Notes: generated by a model not told the origin, from the letters alone. 64,000 bases of DNA from Azolla caroliniana (GCA_043228905.1 JBHGNT010000003.1:21638001-21702000), one strand, 5' to 3'. Counted from the stretch's first letter, positions 9,043 to 21,100 are shown. Numbers and translations: made by a program.

Positions 9043-12000
9043 ATCTGTACGATAAAACCGTGTACAATAGGTAGGAAATTTTGCTTCTCCGGCAGCGGAG
9101 CATGTGCGATGGTCGGCATCGCCGGCCGAGAGAAAACAAAGACGGAGGGGAGACTTCGAGCGTGCGGAGTTCTCGGCCCTGACGAAGAAATCAACGGAGC
9201 CGTGGAGGCAGTCTCCTTCGACGACACCTTGGGAATGCTGGGGAAGGTAGTCGAAGAAGACCTTAACGAAGACCGAACGATACCGGTATGTTCCGAAGAA
9301 ATGTACGAAGTCATCGCGGACTTCGGTCGATGGCTCGAGTCGGAACGGACGGCCCGAGTTAGCACCAAGTACAAGACTGTGGACCGGAAGGTGAGGCCAG
9401 TTGCGGCGCCCTTACCGGAGGGCAGCGAATCCCGAATCAAAGGGGTTGCATCGGACCCCAGCTTACGAGATCCGGCCTGCATAGGACACACCTTCACCAA
9501 CGAGACGCTCCGCGAGCTGAAGATCGGTGGGGGCGGGTTCCTACTACCGGCGGAGGAAGACCGATTTCAGAGGATGCTCGGAAGGCACGGGAAAGCCTTC
9601 GCATTCTCACCGGAGGAAATCGGGTGCGTAGACCCGACGACCGTAGAGCCGATGGTGATATTCACGGTACCGCATGTACCGTGGAATCTCAAGCCAATTC
9701 CGGTTCCGAGAGCTCACATCCCGAAGTTGATGGCGCTGTTGAAGCAGAAAGTTGATATGGGCATTCTCGAGCCATCGAGCGCCCCGTATTCAAACCGATG
9801 GTTTACCGTGCCAAAGAAAAACGGATCATTGCGCTTCATTCAGGACTTGCAACCGGTCAATAGGGTGACCATTCGGAACGCAGGGATCGGACCGACCATA
9901 GACGAGTTCGCGGAGGCCTTCGCCGGAAGGTCGATTTACTCGGTCGGTGATCTATACTCAGGGTACGACCAGTTCCAGCTAGCCGTGGAGAGCAGAGACA
10001 TTACGACGATGCGAACTCCCCTCGGCCTAGTGCGGATGTGTACGCTGCCGCAAGGAGGGACCAACTCGGTGGCCCACATGGTGAATGCAATGAACAAGGT
10101 GCTGAGGGACTGCATCCCGGACATCACCATGCCGTTTCTAGACGACATCCCGATCAAGGGATGCCCGGTAGAAGAGAAGGACGAGACGATCGGGCCGGAC
10201 GGATGCCGGCGATTCGTGGTGACGCACATCGACGACTGCGAGAAGGTGCTGCAAAGGCTAGAGGATGCGAGGCTCACCTTCTCGGGGGAGAAGTCAGCGT
10301 TCGGGCAGTCGGAAATCATGGTGGTCGGACATTTATGTGGACCATATGGACGGAAACCGTCTCCGGCAAAGATAGAAGCCATCTCCGCGATGAAGCCTGA
10401 TTGCAGCTCGGTCACGGAAGTACGAAGATTCTTGGGAGCATGCGCCTTCTACCACATATGGATCCCGCATTACGCGCACGTCGCGGAGCCGCTGTACGGA
10501 TTATTGAAGAAAGGGCGAAGATTCGAATGGCTAGACAAGCACACGGAGTCGGTCCGGAAGCTGAAGGAGGCTCTTTCGGCAGCACCGGCGCTCCGAAAGG
10601 CCGTCTACAGGAAGGGCACCCCAGTGTACATAACGGTTGACACGAGTCCGACCGGAATCGGGTGGGTCGTCAACCAAGAAGACGGGGACGGCGATCGGTT
10701 TCCGATCCGATTCGGCGCGAAGGTCCTCAGCGAACGGCAGCGAGGATACGCCCAGGTTAAACGCGAACTCTGGGGTATCGTTTCGGCGGTGAAGGCTGAC
10801 AAGGACTAACTGATCGGGACAGAGGTAATCGTAGAGACGGATTGCATGCCGATTCTCGGCATGGTTTCCGGATGCGCGACGCCGGACCTGGCAATGCTCA
10901 GGTGGATAGCGTACATCAAGTCCCTGGACCCAGAAATACGACACATTTCCGGGAAAGACAACGCCATGGCCGACATGCTTTCAAGGGCGAGATTCGATGA
11001 CGAGGGCGGCATGGTTTCGGAGGACGAAGAGGTCGGCGTGGACTTCTTCGAGACTGCGTATGTAACAACCGACGGGACAAGCACTTCGGCGCTTAACGAC
11101 TTCGACGCGAGCAAGTACGACGGGGAGTGGCTGCAGATCGGTGGGTTTTTGAAGACAATGACGCCCGATGCGTCATGGACGAAGGACGAGGCCAACCGGA
11201 TCCGGAAGAAAGCGTACCGGTTCTTTCTCCGGGATGGCTATCTATGGAAACACCCGAAGAAGAGGGACGGCGCTCCGCCCCGGGTGGTGGCGATGAAGGA
11301 AGAACAGGAGGAGCTGCTGACGGCCTACCACGACAGCCCTTGGGCCGGACACCGTGGAACTTGGGCCACGTTCGAGAAGATAAAGGTGAAGTACTGGTGG
11401 CCGGGACTGTACCAGGACGTGCACCGATTAGTGACAACTTGCGAGAGCTGTCAGATGCACTCCGTGGTCCGACACCGGGACGAGCTTCACCCTACGTACC
11501 CTCCGACCATCCACTTCAAATGGATGGTAGATCTGGTGACGATGCCAATGGGGGTAGGACAGATGCGGTACCTGGTCCTAGCACGGGAGGATCTGACGAA
11601 CCAGGTGGAAGGCCGGGCCCTTCCGAACAAAACGACCGCGGCCGTATGTCGGTTCCTAATCGAGGACGTGATATGCCGGTACGGGTGCGTCGGGAAGATT
11701 GTGGCTGACCGAGGGGAGTTGGACGCCGAAGAAGCCGCGGAGCTGTTCGACCGGCTAGGAGTCAAGCTCTCGCTCACCACTGCGTACAATCCGGAGGCGA
11801 ATGGAAAGGTGGAGCGCGGACACAGACCGATCGTCAAGGCGCTGGTTCGAGCATGCGGAGGCCAAGTCGGAAACTGGCCGCGGCTGCTACCTTATGCTTT
11901 GTGGGCAGACCGGACCACGCACAGTTCGGTAACCGGGTACATGCCGACGGAGCTCATGTTCGGCCAGAAGCCGATCATGCCGATAGAACGGACGATCTCC

Positions 12001-12561
12001 TCGTGGGCAACGGTCGACTGGAGGGACGAGATGAGCCGGGAGGAGTTGTTGGCCGCACGTATACGACAGCTCGAGCGGAGACCGGAGGACGTGGCACTGG
12101 CTGCGGAGAAGCTCCGGGTGGCGAGGACAAAGAACAAAGCCCGGTTCGACCGAACGCGCCGGCTCCGACCGAAGAAAATCGACGAAGGTGACTGGGTGCT
12201 CGTCTACGACAGCAGCCTCGACAACCAGCACCGAGCTACACGGAAGTTCGCACGAAGGTGGTTCGGGCCTTACGTGGTGCGGAGCGCCAATGACAACGGG
12301 ACATATCACCTGGCGGAACTAGACGGCACGAGAATGGCGATACCGGTTGCAGGGAAGCGGATCAAAGCGTTCAAGAAGCGACACGACGACGAGCCAGACC
12401 CAGCTCTCCTAGTCAGCGGTGACGAAAGATCCGAAAACGAAGAAGAACCGACGGGCGAAGAAATGAAGACGGGCCGGTTTTCTCCGTCCCAGCTCTCTTG
12501 GTGCATACCGGAGGATGCACGGTTAGGTGGGGGCGGATGTCGTGAAGAAAACCGTCCATAG
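8987..12561 (+). pseudogene. pol: G1 pol (RT, RNase H, integrase) with one nonsense codon
   Basis: The frame is open in the -1 register from the gag stop; the first internal ATG is 9109. It encodes a linker, then RT with VPKKNGSLRFIQDLQPVN and the catalytic FLDD (about 10135, F in place of Y). RNase H follows (VDTSPTGIGW), then HISGKDNAMADMLSRA, integrase HHCC (H..H, CESCQ), catalytic ADRGEL and NGKVERGH, and the GPY/F-type WFGPYVV. TAA at 10807-10809 stands where G5 has TAT (Tyr), inside RNase H. It is the only defect seen and splits pol into 9109-10806 and 10810-12561. The natural stop lies 24 nt inside the 3' LTR. Confidence 0.9.
12526..12537 (+). promoter_or_regulatory. G1 polypurine tract
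   Basis: GGTGGGGGCGGA directly abuts the 3' LTR start TGTC. It is the expected plus-strand primer. A near-identical GGTGGGGGCGGA precedes the LTR at 58254. Confidence 0.8.
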
Positions 12562-13321
12562 GCGGAATCGGCGCACCAAGGCGTGGGAACCGGTTCTTCA
12601 CGCGCGCTCGCTCCGAGTTGTACATAGAAGCGAATTAGGAGGATAATCGGCGGGAACGGGCCCTAACACAAGTGGAGACAAAGACCGCGCGAACAGTCTT
12701 TTGGTCGCGCGCGCGAACTGTACGAGTCGGCGGCGTAACTACGCGGATGCGTGAAGAACGGAGCGGATCCCTGTCAAAAAGGGACAGGGAATAAAGCTGA
12801 CATGACGGCCTGCTCGTCGGCATATATAAGGAGCAGGAAAGAGCTGTTGCAGGGATCTCGCGCAGAGAGGACGAAGTGCTGTCGGACCGTTTCTGGACGC
12901 TTCTCTCTCTGTTTCCTTCCTTCTTGAGCTCCATAGCTTTCTGTGCAGGGTTCCGAGGAGGCTTGCGCTGTTTCGAGGAACGCCCGAGTGCTTCCGGCAG
13001 CACCTCCGACCGGCTACCCCTTGTGCGTCGAAGCGAACAGGCATCGGCATCTGTTCGCCGGCCTGTTCGGTTGTAACCAACCTGTGCCCCATCGAGGGTT
13101 GTAGTCGTGTTAGCCATAATTTTCTTAATATATATATTTAGTCATTCGCATCTGTCTGTGTCGGTGTTCGTTCGCGTTCTCCGTGCTGAAGGGCCGTGTC
13201 CCTATGTATCCCCGGTCCTGCGTAGCCGGTTCTCTCTCTTTCTCCTCCCTCACTTGCTCTTTGGTTCGAGACCCCCGCGGTCCCGCCTCGTTTCCTCACG
13301 CACTTGCGTAATAACTCGACA
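12538..13321 (+). repeat. G1 3' LTR
   Basis: It is 784 bp and near-identical to 6033-6816. The differences seen are A/G at position 5, T/C near 12722 and G/A near 13204. It is followed by the CCGG target duplication. Confidence 0.95.
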
Positions 13322-13393
13322 CCGGGTTGTAACCAGTGTACGCTCCCCATTCCCCTAACGTCTTCTCGGTGTAGAAGAAGCCTCCACGTAACA

Positions 13394-15011
13394 CGACCCC
13401 TTGATACCTATAGCCTGTGGGCTCATCAAAGGTGTTTCCTCTAGAAACGGTTAACATGTACCGCCTCATTGGTTGTTCCCGCCACCGGCACCATCTTTAG
13501 TACAAATAACGTGATATAATATAGATGACCATTGATATTTTTGTCAGGATAACTGATGTTGGGATGTTGGTGGAAATCAAGGACATGGCAAGCCAAAATT
13601 TGGTGCCGATTAGCGACATGGCTTGATGGTTGTTGTGGACATAAGAAGCAAATTATTTTTGAGCGATAAGGATGAGTGTAGATGGTGTGGGGGTTGAAGC
13701 AGATTATTATGAGCAGGAATTTGGTGGTAATCGGCGAGAGGGTTGATGTGGAATTAAGAAGCAAAATTCTTTTGAGGGATAAGGAGGAATGAAGATGGTG
13801 TGGGGTTTGAAGCATATTATCATGAGTTGGTGAGGAAAATTTTTGCACTAATTTGTTTGTTGTCTATATGTCAGGCTCCTTGATGGAATTCGGTGTCATG
13901 GGACGGAGTGAAGAAGATTTTAGGTTTCATCTTAGGGAGCGCAACATACAAGATCGTATTTTCGTTGTTGTCATGTAAGATTTTAGGTGTCATAGGGAGT
14001 GCAACAAATAGGATCGTGTTGTTGTTGTTGTCATGTAGTTATTGTCTTTATAGAGTTGATTCATGATGAGACGATGAGTGACGATGGTGTGGGGGTTGAA
14101 GCAAATATATGAGGGGATGAGGAAACATTTTATAATCGTTTTGCTATTATTTATACATTCAATTTGGTGGTAATCGGCGAGATGGTTGATGTGGACTTAA
14201 AAAGCAAATATTTTTTGAGGGATAAGGATGAGCGAAGAAGATGTGGGGGGTGAAGCATAATATTATGAGTAGGTACAGAAATTTGCTGAAAATGGACAGA
14301 TGGTGGATGTTGAAAATGAAGCAGATTTTCTATTGATGAGTGAAAATGGTGTTTGAGGGTGAACCAGATTTTTTATGAGTGTCTGAGGAGAGTGATTCAT
14401 ATTATTTTTTGATGGTGTAGGGGCTGAAACATACTTTCATGAGGGGAGAAGGAGAGCACATTGGATGTTGGTCATCGTGTCTTCCAATCTCAAGGACCTT
14501 GGTAGTAAAAGATGACACTGTTGATGGAAAATGAAGCACATTATCTATTTATGACAAGGATGAGTGATGATGGTGTCGGGGGAAGAAGCATAATTTCATG
14601 AGGGGATCCAGAGAGTAGTGTCATTATGTTTTTTGCATGTACAGGGCTTTGGTGATTTACGACGAGAGGTGGTTGATGTGGACTTTGGTGGTAATCGCCT
14701 AGATTTTGGATGGGGAAAACAAAACAGATTCTTTGTTTGATAACGATGAGTCATGAGGTTGGCAGGGGCTAAAGCATACTTCACGATGGGAGAGTGGATT
14801 CATTTTCTTTTTTGTTTTATGAGTGTTGATGTTGTGGACTTGGAAGCATTTTCTTGAGGGTCAACGAGAGTACATGCTTTGAAGCTTGCAGATTTTTAAT
14901 GATATTATCACCCTTTACAATTGTCTCTTTGAAGCATTTAACACACAACAATTCATGTCAAATGTGTTGTTGTCATTGGAAGACGTTGCTCAACTCCAGA
15001 CATTGGAATTC
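13394..15011. repeat. Non-coding region with a degenerate array of about 110-150 bp units
   Basis: There is no credible ORF. From about 13640 to 14800 a motif recurs: GATGGTGTGGGGGTTGAAG, then CA..TTAT.ATGAG, often followed by TTTGGTGGTAATCGGCGAGA, then GTTGATGTGGA and a TTTTGAGGGATAAGGATGAG block. Clear starts are near 13682, 13794, 14083, 14235, 14408 and 14566. Copies are too diverged for a recent satellite. The origin is unknown. Confidence 0.5.
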
Positions 15012-15425
15012 GTTGTTAAAGTGATCACATTACAGGATTTACAAAGCTAGTTGTTTTTGTAGGCATTTCTGTTGTGAAAGGTTGAGGGCTAATGTGGAAA
15101 AATGAAGTTCGAAAAAGCTGGATACTCAAAGATGTTGTTTATATGTTGAGTATGGTCTTCAGTACATGCGTAACCAAATGCAAACATGAAGTTTTCAAAC
15201 TACTAGCCAGGGTGGAAGTCGTTGATAAAGTGATCACATTACAGGATTTATAAAGCTAATTGTTTTTGTAGGCATTTCTGTTGTGAAAGGTTGAGGGCTA
15301 ATGTGGAAAAATGAAGTTCGAAAAAGTTGGATACTCTGAGATGTTGTTTATATGTTGAGTATGGTCTTCAGTACATGCGAAACCAAATGCGAACATGAAG
15401 TTTTCAAACTACCAGCCAGGGTGGA
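15012..15425 (+). repeat. Tandem duplication of a 205-209 bp unit
   Basis: Units 15012-15220 and 15221-15425 are about 95% alike. Each begins GTTG.TAAAGTGATCACATT and ends with GCCAGGGTGGA. Units differ by point changes (ACAAAG/ATAAAG, CTCAAA/CTCTGA). There is no coding capacity. It ends just before the resumed G2a gag at 15430. Confidence 0.85.
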
Positions 15426-15429
15426 CAAT

Positions 15430-15672
15430 CATATGGACGGCGACAACCCGACCGAAGAATTCCAGCCTCAACGTTTCGTCCACGTCTCGCTCCTCCATTT
15501 CCGCGTTGTAGCCTTCCAAGTAAGATGGGACTTTGTCCCCATTGAAACGGCTGACTCTTTCGACCACTCGCTCAACCGCTTGTTGCGTTGCTTCTCGCCT
15601 CATCACCACTCGTGCCGACTCCAACACCACTTCGGCCACCATCGTCGCGAGGTCGTCGTCTTCCGACTCCAT
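15430..15672 (-). pseudogene. Gypsy G2a gag, N-terminal part
   Basis: The minus strand starts at 15672 with MESEDDDLATMVAEVV and continues with VERVSRFNGDKV and YLEGYNAEME. It is very like the first 75 residues of G2c gag (62024 down). It stops at VVAVHM, exactly where the fragment at 2121 begins (AEVKEL), so the two are halves of one gene. A PBS and 5' LTR follow in the expected order. Confidence 0.8.
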
Positions 15673-15687
15673 CCTCCCTTGCCGCCT

Positions 15688-15705
15688 TTCACGTCGGGTT
15701 CACCA
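15688..15705 (-). promoter_or_regulatory. G2a primer-binding site
   Basis: On the minus strand this reads TGGTGAACCCGACGTGAA, between the LTR and the gag start, identical to the G1 site. Confidence 0.8.
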
Positions 15706-15709
15706 AAGA

Positions 15710-16488
15710 TCTCGCGTTGTTACGCGCGTGCGTGGAGAAAAGTGAGACCACGGGGGTCTTGGACTAGGGAGTGACGGAGCGTAGGAGGTCGTACTTCACC
15801 GTTTCCGGGGCATCCCAGAAGCACACCGGAAGCAACCGAAGGGAGAGAGAGAAAGAGATGGAGCGCGCGCTTGACACCGACTCACGCACACACACGCACA
15901 CACACACACACATGCCGACCCGACTCACGCCCTTATGTATAGGAAACGCAGGAAAGGGGAAGCGCCCGACACCAACAGAGACACGAATATGCATAGACAG
16001 ACGCAAATGTAAGTATTACAAGGGAAAGAATGCAACCCCGGCTTCGAGCCGGACCATGGTAGGGTAGGTTATAGCAGCAGTCTGTTGCCAAGCCGCCGTC
16101 CGGGGAGCTCTCAGGCTCGTCACGCGGAGCGGGGTCTTGCACAGGAGACCTAGCAGAGACAACCCTCAATGGTCGACTTCCCCGCCAAGAAGAAGAAGAA
16201 GAAAAGAAACTAACTCTAAACCTAACGGTATACCCTCTAACACAAAACGGGCAACCCTTTCACAAAGGGCGCTCCCTTCCTTTTATAGAACAAGGAGAGG
16301 AACGCGTTACAATGTGGGATAAATCTCGACTTACATGGGATCGTCTGTCCCGACTTGACTACTCTTCGGCGCCATAAAGGCGCCCTCGTTATTCACACTA
16401 AATGTACAAGGGTGAGCACACATGCTGCACCCCGCCGATGTAGCCAATGTTTCCCGGTTTCCGCCTCTGGCCGAAATTCTTCACGACA
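15710..16488 (-). repeat. G2a 5' LTR
   Basis: It is about 779 bp. On the minus strand it begins TGTCGTGAAG (16488) and ends CGCGAGA (15710), a mutated CGACA. It contains a CTATAAAAGG-type box near 16287 and a (CA)n tract at 15886-15911. The proximal 500 bp match the + strand LTR piece at 43650-44160 closely. Confidence 0.8.
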
Positions 16489-16702
16489 ATGTGGTTCGAG
16501 AGATGAGAATTTCTCAAATTAGAAAGAAAGAAACTCAAAGTTTTCTAGCTCGTCGCATGGACTTTTCCCATAGGTGTATTTGGTGTGACTCCTTGGAACA
16601 CCAACGTAGAGATTGCTCCGAATTCCAAAATGCCCTCCAACGAGATATCATCTATCTCTCCAACAATTGGATTCACTCCTCGGTGACACAACGCCCTCTC
16701 AA
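16489..16702 (+). pseudogene. Gypsy gag zinc-knuckle fragment (F)
   Basis: The frame reads FSHRCIWCDSLEHQRRDC, a CCHC-type knuckle like that of G5 gag (RRCIWCDSAEHDRRDC), followed by LQRDIIYLSNNWIHS. It is cut at the G2a LTR end on the left and replaced by copia C4 at about 16703. Confidence 0.7.
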
Positions 16703-17301
16703 TAGTGTTGAGGATGAACATCCTCCCATCTCTGTGCCCTTGCGCAATTATCCGGCCCTCTTCCTCGATGAAGCACCCTAGGTGCGTAAACCGCACCTAC
16801 ATCCCCTGGTTGATGATTTGCCCAACTGACACCAGGTTCTTTGTGATAGTCAAAACGTGTAGTATGTTCATCAGCTTCCCCTTTTGTCCAACATGGCTTA
16901 AAGGACGTCTCTGACATGCACAATCGGGTGAGGGTTGTTGTCTCCAGTTTCGACAATCCCTGGTTGTTCCAGTTTCTCCAAAAAAGAGAACCACTCTTCA
17001 TGGCTCGTCATGTGGTTGGACGCTCCGGAATCAACGTACCATACTTCCTCCAATCCAGAAGTAGTCTTCTTCATCGGGTTAGCCTTGTGCTTCATCACGA
17101 AGCCTGGCCCTTTATCGGTTTTCCCGGTTCCGAATCCTTCCGATCCTTCCGCGTAGTGCGAGCTTTGCCAGTTCTCCCGACCGGTTTTCCCGGATCCGGA
17201 TTTGTCTGAATCGGCGTGCTTCTTCCAGCACTCGCTTTCCTTGTGGCCCTTTTTGCCACAGTACCAACATTCTGTGTCAGCCTTTCCTTGCTAGTTCTCA
17301 G
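16703..17301 (-). pseudogene. Copia C4 gag/protease remnant (left part)
   Basis: The minus strand encodes, in pieces, a CCHC region, the protease motif YVDSGASNHMTSHEEW (16898-17098) and a downstream segment matching C2 at 49300-49760. Frameshifts and stops are frequent. It is continuous with 22654-23398 once C1 (flanked by CTCAG) is removed. The integrase-RT half of C4 is missing at the left junction. Confidence 0.75.
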
Positions 17302-17603
17302 TGTCGAATACAAGTGTATAATGGACGTATTCACACTATCCCTTTGTATAGCTCAAGTTTGGGTCATTTGTGTAATTAGCATAAATGGTAGTTGCCCTAA
17401 GTTTGTCACTATATAAAGTGACCTAGTAACCTTTTTGTAAGGTTGGTTGTATTATTGTTTCTATTGAATAGAAAGAGTCTTTTGTGCCTCCTCTCTCTCT
17501 CTCTCTCTATCTCTGTGCACGATCTTGGAAACTGTTATACGCAGGTACTCAACCCCATTCGAATGCTACTTGATCTTCCGCATTGACGGCCTTGTCTTCA
17601 ACA
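17302..17603 (+). repeat. C1 5' LTR
   Basis: It is 302 bp. A TATATAAA box at 17410-17417 sits inside a short palindrome (GTCACTATATAAAGTGAC). A CT repeat lies near 17490-17511. Confidence 0.95.
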
Positions 17604-17605
17604 TC

Positions 17606-17617
17606 TGGTATCAGAGC
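17606..17617 (+). promoter_or_regulatory. C1 primer-binding site (initiator tRNA-Met)
   Basis: TGGTATCAGAGC lies two bases after the LTR end. This is the standard complement of the plant initiator tRNA-Met 3' end. A non-coding leader of about 500 bp follows before the ATG at 18122. Confidence 0.9.
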
Positions 17618-18121
17618 CTGCACAGTACTCGGTTCCTCAACCCGCTGTCGGCCGTCGTCTCAGCCTGCACAGCATTCGGTTTCCTGCGTCATTCGAAGAA
17701 AAGGAGAAGAAAGTAGGCAAACACAAGCTTGAATCTCGCTGCGTTAGATCATCACTCGGAGTAAACCAGTCGGTTGTACTCTACTTCCTTGATCGTAACT
17801 GCTTGAGGTGGGCTTCCTGCACAACGACGACTTCAAGGACAACCCCAGTTCGTGTTTCATTCGATTGGACAATAACCGGAAGGACCAGTCGGTTCCATTG
17901 CTCTCACCGTTGCAGTCAACCGAAACCGAATCGGCTTGAAGTACTGTCGGATCGTTAAATCTAGGTTCAACTCGACTAAGACAGTTGTCGGTAGTCAATC
18001 CGAACCAAATCCCCGATTCTCCGTAATCGACATCACTTGTGTCCAACTTCGGCTAGAACGACACTGAGTGGGCCAAACCGCTGCACTTCACCAAAGTTCG
18101 TAGCCGACTTAGGGCAAAGTC

Positions 18122-21100
18122 ATGACATCAACATCCGGCTCGTCAAAAATGAGTCTACAAAAGTTCGATGGATCGAACTTCAACTTCTGGAAGGAGCAAA
18201 TGCAGGACTATCTCATAGTCAAGGGGCAAATCGATCCCATCGAAAATGAAGAACCTCCAGAAGGATACAAACCAATTGAGTGGCAGAAGCTGGACAGAAT
18301 CGTCCGCGCCACGATTCGGATGCACCTATCGGAATCGGTATACTTTACGGTGCAATCGTGTACGACAGCATTCGAACTGTGGAAAACACTGTCGGACACC
18401 TACGAAAAGAAGGTCGTTGCAACAAAGATGTTTCTGATCCGGCGCCTCTACAACTTGCGGATGAAAGAATCAGATTCGGTTCAAACACATCTCAATGAGT
18501 ACGAAAGCATAAGCTCCCAAATCTCATCTCAGGGGACGGCAATCGAGGATGAACTCAGAGCAATGATACTCATGAGCAGCCTTCCCTCATCATGGGAAAC
18601 TTTCGTCACAACCGTGTGCAACGCGTCAACCACGGCTGTTAAATACTCCGAAGTCACGAGCGCAATCCTGACCGAAGCAGCTCGGAGAAAGTCTTTCGCC
18701 AAAGACTCAACAGACGACGCTTATGTAGTACAAGGTTCGACAGAACGATCGAACATACGAGGAAGAGATTCCTCACGGCAGCCGAACAATCAGCGAAGAC
18801 GGAGCCAGTCACGGGATAATCGAATCTGCAACTATTGCAAGAAACCTGGACACATCAAAGCCGACTGCCGCGCACTCAAGAACAAGAACGACAAGTCTCA
18901 GAAATCAGACAAGAAGAGTGGCCGGCATGAGGAGATCAATTACGTCAGCTTCTCAGCTGATGTGCTACCAAACGACCCGAATATACTATCAATCGAAAAT
19001 CCAGTCGGATCAGAAGTTCTGCTCACGACTGAAGAATCGAGCACATGGCTCTTAGATTCGGGCGCGTCATTTCACGTGACTCCTCATCGATCCCAATTTC
19101 GGCAATATACGATCCGTCACTCCGACTCAGTTCGAGTCGGCAACTCGCAACACTGTGACATCATTGGAATCGGCACAGTAGAGCTCAACCTTGCAGGTGG
19201 CTCTACACTTGTACTTCACAATGTCCGACATGTACCCGAGCTCTCAAGGCCATTGATCTCAGTCGGACAACTAGACGAAGACGGCATTCGTGCCGGTTTT
19301 TCTTCGGGAGGGTGGACACTCCACAGGGGGAACCTCCTGCTTGCTAGAGGACCCAAGATACACTCACTGTATCCGTTACATGTTACGCTCAGAGAGGGTA
19401 ACCTGTTTTTGGTGGATATTCCTGTGTCATCACTATGGCACAGAAGATTAGGACACCTCAGCAAGGCCGGCATTACGCACCTATCTAGAGCCGGATACAT
19501 CCCTAAACTCTCCTTCTCGGACCATCAATTCTGCGAACATTGCCAGTATGGCAAACAAGCAGCCGCATCACACCCGACATCAGCACCAAGAGAAACGAGA
19601 CCTCTCGATTTAGTCCACTCGGACGTCTGTGGCCCAATGCCGCATCAGTCTCTCGGCGGTGCCTCTTACTTCGTCAGTTTTATTGACGATTCGACTCGAA
19701 AGGTGTGGGCTTATCCAATTCGCACCAAAGATCGTGTCTTCTCGATCTTCTCCGATTGGCTCGCTATGGTAGAAAATCAAACTGATGGAAAACTGAAATG
19801 CTTTCGGACCGACAATGGGGGAGAGTTCAAATCAGAAGAATTCGTCAAATTCTGCCGACAACGCGGCATCCGACGTGAATTTACGGCACCACACAGTCTG
19901 GAGCAAAACGGGATTGCAGAACGCATGAATCGGACAATCCAAGAACGGATAGTTTCCATGCTCCAACACTCCGGACTGTCGGATGGCTTCTGGGCAGAGG
20001 CTCTACTCACGGCAGTACACATAATCAATATGTCGCCAAGCAGACCTCTAGGACTTCAAATTCCTCAGGAACTATGGATCGGCAGTAAGCCGAATTACGA
20101 CAAGCTGAGGATCTTCGGATGCGAGGCGTACGCCCTTATTCCGAAAGATGATCGCCGAAAACTTGCACCTCGGTCCAGGAAATGCATTTTCCTTGGATAT
20201 GGATCAGACGGCGAAATGGGATACCGACTCTGGGACCCCGAACGCAGACAAATCGTTCGAAGTTCGGACGTTGTGTTCAACGAGTCGGCTATGAATCCAT
20301 TAGTCGAAACACCGATCGAAGTCCGAAGGGTAACATTTTCCGATGTGCCGACCCTTCAAGAAGGCCCCGCTCCTAACACACGGTCAGCTTCACGGGTAGC
20401 TGAACCTTACACTACCGACTCGGACAACTCTGACTCGGCACAGCAGAATAATTCGCTTTCGGACCATCCGACCTCGATACCTGATACGACCAGTCCAATT
20501 ATACCTCGACGATCCGAGAGACTGTCGCAACCTCCGGAGAGGTATTCTCCTGGAATTTTCTTCACCGACGCCGGCGAACCGACGTCTTACGAAGAAGCAT
20601 CGACATCTGTCGATTCAGCCACCTGGCATCTGGCGATGGAGTCGGAAATGCACTCCATTCGGGCAAACAAGACTTGGGATCTGGTCGAATTACCTAAGAA
20701 TCGACGTGCTCTTCCTTGCAAGTGGGTTTATCGACTAAAAGAGACGTCTGATTCGACCACCCCAAAGTACAAGGCCAGATTAGTTGCGAAGGGCTTCCGA
20801 CAAGAATATGGCGTCGACTTCGACGAGATTTTTTCACCAGTGGTGAAAATGACAACCCTTCGTTTTCTACTCGGCGTAGTGGCAGCCGACAACTTGGAGC
20901 TGATTCAGCTAGATGTCAAAACAGCCTTCCTCCATGGTGATCTTGAAGAGGAAATTTATATGGAGCAGCCAAAAGGCTTCGTGGCAACTGGCCAAGAACA
21001 TCTAGTCTGCCGACTCAGGAAGAGTCTATACGGCCTCAAACAGGCACCGCGACAATGGTACAAGAAGTTCGACGACTTCATCCAATCGATCGGCTTCTCC

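Larger units (their letters stand above)
6033..13321 (+). mobile_element. G1: complete, young Ty3/gypsy LTR retrotransposon
   Basis: It has two 784-bp LTRs (TGTC...GACA), a PBS, gag-protease, pol (RT, RNase H, integrase with GPY/F-type tail), a polypurine tract and a CCGG direct repeat at each side (6029-6032, 13322-13325). The two LTRs differ at only about three positions that I could find, so insertion was recent. Pol carries a single nonsense codon, so this copy is probably not autonomous, although its gag is intact. Confidence 0.93.

Noticed and set aside
8984-9063. Stop-codon readthrough instead of -1 frameshifting at the gag end
   Set aside because: In the gag frame a second stop (TAA) follows within about 80 nt in G1, whereas the -1 frame is open into pol in both intact elements.
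8474-9139. 221-codon minus-strand open frame across the G1 gag/pol region, and similar antisense frames in gag of G5 and G1b
   Set aside because: It mirrors a well-supported gag frame in GC-rich sequence and has no domain; it is an antisense shadow.
13441-13848. 135-codon minus-strand frame as a host gene
   Set aside because: Its residues follow the degenerate array units; no domain or codon-type signal.
15886-15911. (CA)n tract as a possible CRISPR or regulatory array
   Set aside because: Simple dinucleotide repeat inside a gypsy LTR; no spacer-repeat structure anywhere in the window.
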